From: Stereum hirsutum FP-91666 SS1
Lineage: Eukaryota > Basidiomycota > Agaricomycetes > Russulales > Stereaceae
Direction: 5' to 3'
DNA: 64,000 nucleotides
NCBI RefSeq assembly: GCF_000264905.1
Contig: NW_006763135.1
Span: 98,220 to 162,219 of the forward strand
The notes under the pieces are model-generated. The model worked only from the letters and a program-made list of their open reading frames with translations. It searched no databases and was not told the origin of the DNA. Shown here piece after piece: positions 23,258 to 33,512 of the stretch (positions are counted from its first letter, which is position 1; each line of letters opens with the position of its first letter). The translations under genes were made by a program, and so were the position numbers.

Positions 23258-25603
23258 AGACATCGTGCACCGTTACGTTCATCAACCGATGTACCAGCTG
23301 GCTCGAAATTAAGGGCTTTTTGTACGTATCCTTCACTTCTCAGCTATACTCTCCCTCTTCCTCCTGCTATCGTTGTTTCTCGTTGGGCCAGTACACTAAC
23401 ATGTAACTCCTCCGATATCAGGCTACCGTTACAATGCTATGGTGTTCCAAAGACTGTCGTTGATGGTGACCTCGGTCTGAATGTTGTGAACTATGTACTG
23501 TCGTTTATGTTGTCCCAATGTCTATAATACACGCACTCCTTTATATTCGATCGCCTTTCATTAGTACTCGAGTCTGTGAAGTGCTCTGCGTCGCGATACG
23601 ACAGTTTGCCGTGGACTGGAATGATGCCACTGTTCGACATTTGCTAAGAGCGTGCCCATGGTGACATGTGCATGATAATCATCACTGCATTGTTGAATTA
23701 AGTCGCGTCTCCCCGACGTTGCATGTTTTTGGCCATGATTCGCATCGGACGTTCTATAAGTCGCCACGTCTTCATCTCGTCTGTGGCGGTAAGTTCATTT
23801 CAAGCGGAGACTCCCAAAAGAACTTCCCCGATCAATATTCCACTCCGAGTGTCTCCGAGTCTTGGCCTGCGCTGTTGCTTTCTGATAGAGCTTGAGTCTG
23901 TTGCTTACGGAACCCATGCTCTTGAACCTCTTCTTCTCTCCTGATGTGGACTGTAGCTGGTATATGTGGCTCTGTTACGGCGGGCCAAGGACGAACTCTC
24001 ATATCCGCGGGCAACGTTGAAGTTTTCCCTCGGCTTTCGTTCATGATCTAGGTTCTCACCCCAGTGGCTCTGGGGAAACCCAGCTTACCGACGTGGGACG
24101 CTGTACGTGTCAGAAGCACCTTCCACTTTGAGTGCACGGAGATGTCAGGCATCTGCCAGGGATTATTTTGATCCCTCCTATGTGGTCGCGTCTTTCCATT
24201 CTCCATCCTCGTCCCTGTGTCTGCACAACCCATCTACGCCCTATTGTTAGCATATTTGTTGACAGTCTTGCACGGGGCGTCAATATCTGCACAGTTCTCG
24301 CAAGTATATCAGCGAACCTTTTTTTATGGTCTAATACTGTCAAACCTTCCTAACACCGCATTTTAGTCTGCACAATCAAGCTCATAGTGATTTCAGTTGT
24401 AGGCTTGGTGCTCAATTGCATAACTCGAATATGGTCCATCAGCATCAGTAGGACTGAATGAGGCACTTCCCATTCAACAGAGGTCCCATTTGATGGCGGG
24501 CTACAGTTGTACCTGGAGGGCTCGCATAAGTATGGTATCGAAAAGAGAGGTCGAATTACTATACTGGTCCACAAGGACGTGCCCATGGGTCTTCATAGAG
24601 TGACTGCTTGCTACCATATTAGTAAACAACTCGCTCTGGAGCTGTTACAGTGGTCTCAGGATCTTATCCGCAGACATCGAGTGACGTCTTGTGCTTTGGT
24701 CAGATGGTCAAAGTAATAGTTCTTCTCGTAGGCGGGTATCGCTTAAGACTCCTCCCGTACTCCTAACGCTCACTCCTCGGTCGAGATTCGTACTGGGCTC
24801 CGTACTGGGCTCCATAGCTTGTGTGCAATAGCTTAGCGTATCCCCATAAATCTACGACATTCCACTGCAGAGGATGCGCATTTATATCTTCATAAAACTT
24901 TTGGTCTTGTCAAATAGCCATCGTGCGCCCAGCTATCGCCTAACGTGTGGAGTTTGTCACTTGTCATACAGCACAGGCTAACCGAAAATAACATTGGTGG
25001 AGTAGTCTATATCTTCATTTGTTGTTCTCTGCCAGGTACCAATGGTCAGACCATGGTGTAGACGTACGTCTATTCAACCCGTTGTCGAAGGGAAAGAGAA
25101 ATTCCAACGAGACGGGCGGCAAGAACGATGTGCATCGTCACAAATACACAGTAGCGTATATTCCCGTATAGATGGGCGACATTTCTAGACATGATATTTG
25201 TTTTTCACTCTGAACTAATTTTCACATTACTCATTGCGCTTATATATTGACCCAAGCAGTCAATTCCTGAACATAGAGTATTTCTCGCATATAAGCTTCT
25301 TGCTCTCATTGATCCCAGTATTTAGGAATCCCAGTGCCGTATCGATCTTCACTTCAACCCTGTCGCGAGGAGATATGGTGGCCCGGAGATTCAGTTACAG
25401 AGCACGGTTGAGAACGTAAGTGCTGTCGGCCCACTGATTTAGGAGGCCCACTGCTTCATTATCACTCTCGGTCAGGTAGGATTAGCCGCATCATGATCGC
25501 ATTCGGTTCCTCGTTTTCCAATGTTGTAGTTGCGTTTTCCAGGTTCTCCCACTTTATTTTGATTCGCTCCTGCCGTTAACTCTCGTGTACAATATCCGTA
25601 CAG
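23258..25603. other. Gene-poor stretch between copies 5 and 6
   Basis: No gene model is supported. Splice-like sites and short hydrophobic segments occur at 24160-24330 and 25270-25420, perhaps remnants of membrane-protein exons. Confidence 0.35.
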
Positions 25604-25611
25604 TATATAAA
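25604..25611 (+). promoter_or_regulatory. TATA box of knottin-like copy 6
   Basis: TATATAAACC, about 98 bp upstream of the ATG at 25709; the same TATATAAACC string precedes copy 5. Confidence 0.6.
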
Positions 25612-25708
25612 CCTACCCTTCCCTCCTCATCTACTCATCTCACTCACCCACTCACATACACACACAAGCGCATCCCACTTTCACAACCAGACACCTCATC
25701 AACCGAAT

Positions 25709-26041
25709 ATGCAGTTCAATCTCAAGACTGCCTTTCTTGCCCTCGCCGTCTTCCTCCCTCTCGCATCTGCGGTGGCACTTGCAGAGAAGAGAGAGGATGA
25801 GGGGGGTGGGCGTCCACCGCAATGCAAGCCCTTACTTCAGAGTTGTGCGGTAGACTCAGAGTGTTGTGGAGACCTTTGTTTGGCCGGAGTACGTTATTGT
25901 TCACGTCCTTCTCCTCTTTAATCATGCGATACCACGACTCTTCAGGCCTTCATCTCCAGCTTCGCTCATTGAATGCCGTAATGTCACTATCCGGACTATG
26001 CTCATTTGTTATTCTATATCTTCCTCTAGCTCTGCATCTGA
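25709..26041 (+). CDS. Small secreted cysteine-rich (knottin-like) protein, copy 6
   Basis: Exon 1 is 25709..25888 and exon 2 is 12 nt, 26030..26041 (CTC TGC ATC TGA). The 141-bp intron is the longest in the family, starts GTACGT, ends TTCCTCTAG and is phase 0; 63 aa. The signal peptide core is FLALAVFLPLASA, then LAEKR (Kex2 site), a 10-residue Gly/Pro-containing linker (EDEGGGRPPQ) and the core C-x6-C-x5-CC-x3-C-x4-C. Exon 1 is very close to copy 5 in the signal and core and differs in the linker. The promoter string TATATAAACC is shared with copy 5, which suggests that copies 5 and 6 are sister genes. Function unknown. Confidence 0.85.
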
Positions 26042-28237
26042 GCACATCATCAAGTGATTTCCAAACCGAACGTACTGGTGTTCCCCTGAGATTGTTTTGT
26101 GTAAGCTGCCATTATGTTCTATCCCGTAGGTGCTCAATCTGACCATAGTGAATTAGTTCCTTGTATTCGACTGCACACCATAGTATTCACCTACGAGCAA
26201 AGCGAGATATGGTTGGATGTCATATTTGCTGTCTTGTCATTGTTGTAGATCGATTTATTTTTGATGTTTGGTCGAGATCTTTTCTCCCTCGCTCAAATAA
26301 ATTGCTCTCCAATCGTCTTTCCCACATTGTACGCATGACGTTCATAAAACACGTATTACATTTCAATTGGCTCGCGTATTTCAAGCATCGTGCTGGGACT
26401 ATTGTCGTACACGATATAAGAGCACGGAATGGTGTTCAAGGCGCTGGGAAGTACCCTTTCGCTGTTGGATTCGCACCAGAACCGGAACAAGATAAGTCGT
26501 AGTAATTCAGTAAAGCAACGATTAAAGAGATGCAGTAGCTCGGATAGCGATAGCAATAACCCTGTAATTGGACAAAGGAGGATGGAAATCCATACTAAGT
26601 ACTCGTCATTGCATTGGTTAAGATTTCGGAGGCCGTGTTCACGCAGGTCCTGTCTGTGAGAACCATACGCTAGCGTAGTGAACGCGTATGCTTCACACAG
26701 CCATCTCTGAAATCATATTACAGACCAAACCGAAGGCCAGTTCGTACATCGGTACTACTTGCAACCGACATCGGAAATGATCATCTCGAGTGCCCTCCAC
26801 TTGGAGACTGTCGCGGGATTTGGACACGAGAATTATGGTGGGGAGTGCTGAAGATCAGCTCAAAAAACCACCTCCCAACACACGACGTAATAGTCTCGTT
26901 GGATTTATTCAGACATCGACAGCTTCGTCCATAAAAGCCACAAGGAAACGCCACACTGACTTACGGTGCTAGTGTGGCGTCGTTTCAAGAGGAGAAACAA
27001 ATGTGAGCATTTTTTACCGGTCATCCGGCAAACATTAGTTAGCCGTTCCGAATTCTCTTCGCTGGTATTTCTTAACCTTCAGTCCACCAAGTGATAGTAC
27101 CAAGTCCAGCAGCTTTTGGCGTGGAACAGAAGTCTAGCTGAAGTCTATCTCTATTTCAAATTTATAGGCCTAAGTTTCTCCCTAAACTGGATCTCCCACT
27201 CTCGTCATCTTTCGGAGAGGGCACACACTGGTACATCACCGACGTTCATCGATACAGTACGACTTTAGCAAATGTCCGTGTTCCTTCGCCGTCGTGGTAC
27301 ACCGGTGGCGATAGATTCAGATGTAATTGCTTGTGAAGATGTATAGGACGTGTTGATGGTCGCGGACTCATACTGATCCAGACGGAAGGAGGTCGAGTAC
27401 CTCGGTTCTTTCTCATGGTACTCATCGTCTTCAGTGCTCCGTGATGCTCAGAATCCGGTGCACAGGCACTCTATACCATGCTTGCGCTGAGATGTGCTGG
27501 CTCTTTGGTTCGTACCACACACTCAGAGACTCAAGTTGCACCTCTATTTTTGGCTGATCTCTCCTATTGGCAAGGATCGCACTTCATACGAGAGTTGTAC
27601 GTACTAAACTTCAGATATAGCCAAACGACTGCTGAAACTGACTTCGTTGTTTGATTTCACACGACCGCTTCCACATCAGTGATAGTCTCGCTCAGCACAA
27701 TCAACACGACGAATGCTCGAGCTCCTCGCATCAAAATGCGTGAGAGTTCTCATTGGCATACTCCACTACTTCTTACTCTCTGGCCGATTGGCATCTTTCT
27801 TGTCGATTTTCACTGATATGGATAGGATCCTACTCAGATTTCAGCATCTCGATCTGAAATATCTTGAGCGTCTCCCTGTCATAAGTATGAGGTGAGCGTT
27901 GTAACGTCCTCGTCATTGTTTTTTGACTGGCTATTGTCATCTTTACGGCCTTATCCCCGCTTGGACGACTACATGCATTAGCCATCTACCAGAGGCTTAT
28001 ATGATCCGAGAGTTCCGGGAATACTAGTCCATCACCACAATCTGATGCAAGGGGCGGCATTTGACAGCGTTTATGGTCTTCATGGAGCAGTACATATATC
28101 AGAGGTATGCTCTTTGTATCCTTTCATGATCATTCGGCCCGTTGTTCTGTTGGAATTCTTTGGCATAGCCGCTACATCATGATGACCGCGGTAATTATCA
28201 TTTCGGCATACGTTTCTGCGTCGTATATAGAGGCGTC
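26042..28237. other. Gene-poor stretch, nothing firmly supported
   Basis: About 2.2 kb with small frames only. A hydrophobic plus-strand frame at 27713-27895 could be an exon remnant; no model could be built. Confidence 0.35.
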
Positions 28238-28245
28238 TATATAAA
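28238..28245 (+). promoter_or_regulatory. TATA box of the DUF6533-type gene
   Basis: TATATAAA, 33 bp before the ATG chosen at 28271. This leaves room for only a very short leader. Confidence 0.5.
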
Positions 28246-28270
28246 CAACAGACCCACAATTTAGCCCTTG

Positions 28271-30055
28271 ATGTCCTCCAGTGGAGTAAGCGCGCTCGAG
28301 ACGCTGGACCAGTTACAAATTTTGGCCGTACGTATACTTCATCTCTACCTCATGTCGAGGCTCACTCTTTTGTGATCAGTACGTCGATGGTAGGTTGTCT
28401 ATGTAAGAGAGCGCTCCTCTTCATTCATTAAAACCCTTCTTAGTCTCCGCAGCGGTGCTGGTGGTAGGTTTCTGGTCGACTTTGATCAATTGCAGACTCG
28501 AAGCCTCTTTTTCTGAGAAAAGGAAACACTTCAGATGTATGACTACCTCCTGACGTTTTCAGGAGAGGTACTATTGGTTTGGTCTTCAAAGTGGAGCGCC
28601 ATGAAAGTGCTTTTCTTTGTCAATCGTTACACTGCTGTTGCTTACGCCGTCTTCGTTTTCATCGGTGAGATCTCGCCCGTGTCTTTGTTAATCTCGAGCG
28701 ATGAACCTTCAGCATGGATAGAGCACGGAGTGGCAAGTCCAGCATCACATACATGCGATATGGTCAGCCGCGGTATCGCAGGTGCGTATCAATGAGCGCT
28801 GAAATGAATATTAGTTCTGACTTACCCTCACAGCCGTTTCTAACTCAGGCATACTCGCTGCAGAGCGTAATGTTCCTTGTACTGTATCGTGACTTCTCAC
28901 AACATAGATCTGACATACCATCTATTGACTGGTAGTGATCATTCTTTCCCGAACGTGGGCGCTGTGGCAGCGGGATAGGAGGGTAGCCGTGGGGCTCTCA
29001 CTAATCCTCGCTACAGCATTTGTACTGATTGTACTCTACGAGAATAAGTTCGTTCAGTCGCTGAAGTGTGCGTGAGCTCGTTATTATCGACTTTTTACCT
29101 GGTTGTGTCTGACAAACGTCTTCGCGTCTCAGGGGCTACATCTACAAGTAGTCCATCATCTGCGTTCCATGGGTGTATTGTGGCAAGCGGCGAAGACACG
29201 ACCTATGTCTTGTATGCTTGTATAATTGTGATTGAGACAGGTATGACTTATATCACCCATAGCATACTGCATTTCTCATTCGTATTGAGTAGTTGTTATT
29301 GCGCTCACAATGGCCAAAACTCCGTGGAAGCGTATGATACGTTCTGTCTCAGCGGGATATGTTCAGTGCGCTCATCATAATCATTTTAGTTGGATTCTTC
29401 GAGAATCAGCTGTCGAAGGTGCTATACCGGGATGGTATGTATTCTCGGTGTACTATATGCTTATGCACGATAGCTCACCGAATCTGTATCTAAAATTCAC
29501 AGGTTTACTATACTATCTGTATTTCCTCGGTACGTCTTCCCAATCCAATGCTGGTGCGCACGTTATCTTACTGCACCCATGATAGCACTATCCCTGGTCA
29601 ACATTATCACCGTGTTGACTGCGCCGGTAAAGTTTTCATCAAACTCGATTGCACTTTGCTGACTCCCAAGTCTTCAGCCGGCAATATGCCATGTTGTGTC
29701 GACGTAAGAAAATACTTAAGGGTAACTGGCGGGCGACTAAACTATTCTTCTGTATTGGCCCTTCGGCTCTAGGCTTCAAGGCATGCTCCACACCATGCTT
29801 GCCACTCGAGTGGTCATACATCTTCGAGATGCAGCATCTTCCGATTCCGCCAAAACTCTCTATACTTCGGAAGAGATCGGAGGCGGTCTCCAGTTTGCCC
29901 CTCATCATCTCCTGAGCACTGGAATGGAGACATCGCTCGATGGCCAAGATAACGTTAGTTTGGGAGTCTTTGGGCTGAGTCCAGCTGCGCAGAGGACGGT
30001 GCTTTCCCAAGAAGACACCGGGATCGAGATGGTGAGCATGAATGCTCATGCTTAG
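28271..30055 (+). CDS. DUF6533-type multi-pass membrane protein
   Basis: Exons resolved at the 5' end: 28271..28327, 28380..28389 (10 nt), 28444..28463 (20 nt), 28535..28664; phases agree and yield …VSAAVLVMYDYLLTFSGEVL followed by WSSKWSAMKVLFFVNRYTAV. This YDYLLTF-x-E-V…W-x2-KW…K-x-LF-x2-NRY signature is the basidiomycete DUF6533 domain. Later exons give further membrane segments near 28950-29040 (RTWALWQRDRRVAVGLSLIL), 29140-29240, 29290-29530 and 29580-29660. The last exon reads MLHTMLATRVVIHLRDAASS and stops at 30055. The family is large in agaricomycetes, predicted to have seven helices, with no known function. Middle exon borders are approximate. The micro-exons are unusual but phase-consistent. 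Confidence 0.65.
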
Positions 30056-30916
30056 TAGAGTGTATGAGAAGTAGAGGTGCATTTTACCAGCTTTGACCGA
30101 AGGCATTCTGCACGTAGTGCAACCACTTGGTTTGTGTAATTTTGGTGGCGCTATGTGGCGTACTTATCATCTCATCGAAGAGTCGGCTGCCTAAGTTATA
30201 TCCACAGCTTCGCATACCCAACAAAACTAACTTTCGTCTCCATGCACGTTACCCGACGTCTTCCTTCATTTATGTATACGAGAGCCCAAGCATAGTAAGT
30301 TCTTATTAAGTTTATCTTAGAGGGCCATATTGGGGCCATATTCAGCTGGCAAAGATGGTAGACATCGTCGGCTATCAACATTTGCCTCGGGAAGTCTAAT
30401 CCACTCCAGTTCAGACAGCCTTTCAGGTCTTGTCCGTCCACCGCATCAGTATGCAGATCGATCATCCGTACCATTATTCTCTCCGACGTTGATTTTGCAT
30501 ACTGCACATAGCAGCAGATGAATATCCCAAGCTTGAAGCGTGTTTATGGGATCGTTATAATGTAACCAAAGCAATGCACATATTCAGGTAGTGCTCGACG
30601 ATGTGCTTCGCAATCTCCGCTTGTTCGGGTAGCTCACAAAGGGCTGTCTGTATTGGGTTGTCTCGTGGCTGGTCGGCGGCTAACACAGCATTGGTACCGA
30701 TAGACTGGCTTTGGTGTCGGAAGGGCTCGTGCTTTGAAAGTCCGATTAGCCGAGGCGCTCTTCTGCTCTTATCAAGCTTTCGTTCTCTCCCTCTGCCTCG
30801 TTTTCATCCACCTCATCTCTGTTTCCCTCACTTCTTCATATTCACTTTCGATATCTATCTGATCTAGGTTTGATTCTTGCTCTTTCTTGAGAGAGAACTA
30901 TCTGTGCGGACTCTCT
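30056..30916. other. Intergenic, no gene recognised
   Basis: Contains the promoter side of the gene starting at 30917, including a pyrimidine-rich tract around 30770-30860. Confidence 0.4.
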
Positions 30917-32813
30917 ATGGTTTCCTCACCTTCGCCCACCCCACAATCGTTGGCACCCTCATCCGGGCCAGACCCCTCCCTACCGACACGGAGTTTACAT
31001 CGCGTTCTTTCAGCAGGATGCCTAGGTAACCGCGTTGATGGAGAAGCTGTTATTGAGAGGGACGGTGCGAAGGGATATAGGGTTTTTCCGGAAAATTTGT
31101 GCGTCAATCCTCTCTCTATTTTTCCTTTCTTTGTGTTCCTACGTATTGAAATCCTTCATCATAGGAGCGGTATCGAGGCAGCGTCTGGTGCCTCACCATC
31201 AATAAACGACGACAACACACCTACAATCCACACATCTCCATCTGATTCCCGTCTCCATTCACTCGTTCTGGGTTCCGATCGCACTAAAGATCGCGAACGA
31301 CTTTCGTCAACTACACCAAGGACCATATACTCGTCCGGGTGCGTTTTTCAGATCTTGTGCATCATTTCCTTTGTCCCTTTTGCGGCACTGACACGCTTCA
31401 ACGTCGGCGACGATACTCTTCTCTTTCTCTCAATTGCATGCGATACAGTATTTTTTCATCGACGAGCCAGTACCGTAACAGTGCGCTGACTGTGCACCCG
31501 GATGCCCCTTTTACTATGGGTCCGCCTCCGCCTACACCTCCACGTCGTGTCCGTCTCCCTTCGCGTCCAATGTTTCATTCGCACGAGCCCGGATCTAGTA
31601 GATATAACGAGGCGAAGAAGGGCGCCTTCGACGACGAAGATGACGAAGCCTCACTATCGTGCGTCGACGTTTCATTCTATCTAACGTGACTTGAACTCTC
31701 TCTCATAAGAACCCTCTCCTTCGTTAATGATCAGTTACCCTCGTTCATCATTTGTGGGGGGCGGCATGCGGGGCTCGAGCCCTCCTCCACGAGCATATCG
31801 CCGTACCTGCGAAATTCAGTCGGCACCACAACAACCCGACCCCAGCATTGCAAGCGCTATCGTATCGAGCCAAGGGCAAGAGGACATTGCTATATGCAAT
31901 TACAGCGCACGTCACAGGACGTCGCCCACCGTAGATCACCCACACACTTTTCAACATTTTATTCCCGGAACTTCTTCCGGTTCTCAACGCTCCTCGAAGA
32001 AGAGGCCTCGTAGCTCCCCGTCTGGCCAAGACAAGAATACTTCCGAACGTGTGCCACCGGTATGTCTTTGAAATCTCTGTCTTCGTACAAGTGTTGACAT
32101 CTCCAATGGTATTATAGTTGAGAGGCTGGCATGACGAAGCAAAACCAACTGATAAACGGATTAGTTCCAAGGTTTCCCGTTCTTCGGACAGGTCGATGCC
32201 ACCCCCACCTCTCCCAATGCGCTTTACGAATCCATCGCTCGCTTCACCTGCTCCTCCGATCTCTGATCGCCCACGTACTCGCGCAAAGCCTCCCCGTTCC
32301 TCCTCTTTGTCCAACGGGACTCAAGCTGGCGTAGGCAAAGGTCGGAATAGTGCTTCGAGCAACCACGCAAAGAATGACTCTCGCAGTAGTAAGGAAACGA
32401 CAAAGGAAGACCAATCTTCCGCGGAAACTGAACTACCGTTATGTAAAGTTCATGGGACATCGTTCCGCATCGACGAAAACGATCTAGCATCCATGAAGAG
32501 CCTGGAGGCCCTTAGGAAGAAGGAGGAAGAGTTTTTCGAGTGGCATCGTGGACTGGCAGAGCGAATTCGTGAGTCTATGATCCAGGACAGCACACCACCA
32601 ACCTTCGATAGCTCCGAAAGGGATGCGGACAGTTCTACGGGTTACACCTTCGCCACATTTTCGGCAACCGGGACATCGGCTTTCTCTGCTGGCAGTATGG
32701 CCTCAAACTCCAACAATATTGATGAAAGCTCTATGGAGTACCTCAACCCGGATTACATCGACGACACTGCGTCTATGACACAGACCTGGTCTGACGGTAC
32801 CCTGTTTTACTGA
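30917..32813 (+). CDS. Ser/Pro-rich hypothetical protein
   Basis: Five exons with matching phases: 30917..31098, 31165..31338, 31449..31658, 31735..32059, 32118..32813; 528 aa. The protein is mostly disordered and rich in Ser, Pro, Thr and Arg (for example MGPPPPTPPRRVRLP in exon 3 and SSKKRPRSSPSGQDKN in exon 4). It has an acidic patch (DDEDDEAS) and, near the C-terminus, one short predicted helix, MKSLEALRKKEEEFFEWHRG, followed by LAERIRES. That helix is the only segment that looks structured. The end is acidic with MEYLNPDYIDDTASM. I do not recognise the family; a nuclear or scaffold role would be a guess. The start was chosen at the first ATG giving a consistent phase with exon 2. Confidence 0.65.
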
Positions 32814-33512
32814 CCTTTCTTCTGTCCATCTATCGGCGTCCCCTAATCGACCGGCCGTATCTCTCGAGGAGGCTCGCGAGCAAGCTGGTGCGAGGATTCT
32901 TTGTGGGGAGCCATGCCATCTATTACGCGGCGCGGCCGCCAGGAATAACTAATGCGCATACCATGATATTCGTACACGTTCCATTTACCATGAACCCTTT
33001 TCTTTCTGCGCTATCTGATGAAATTGATCGTTGCTCCATTCTACCTCTTGCGAGAGACTCGGGCTTGAAAGTTGTTGAAACTCGGATGTGCTCCGAAATG
33101 ACTGTACCAAGATACTTATACTGTACCTTTCGAAGCAAAATTTCAGTCCCAAGTGCAAGACCAAACACCCTGAGAGTTCCAATGGGCACTGCGGCTCTAG
33201 CCTAGACGAAGACATAGAAGTAAGTTGAAAGTTCGCCACTGTGGCACCTGTGAGAATCAACGGCAATGACCGGCTGAAACCAACGAGGGGAACGCGTCGC
33301 ATCGACGTTTTCGAACACGACCGCGACCTGCTCATTTTGGCCTATTTCTTTTCAATCTGCCCGAACACTAAGCTATATATCTCTTGAATTACACTCGGAC
33401 CCCAGCAAATGAATATTGAGTCTCCGTGAAACTTGGTCTTGACTTAAGCTATCTACGTATACGTCTTGAACTCAGAGCGCGTTCTGCTAGTGGTCACATC
33501 TTGTGCACGATC
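32814..33512. other. Intergenic
   Basis: 3' flank of the Ser/Pro-rich gene and promoter side of the TPR gene; no further gene is supported. Confidence 0.4.
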
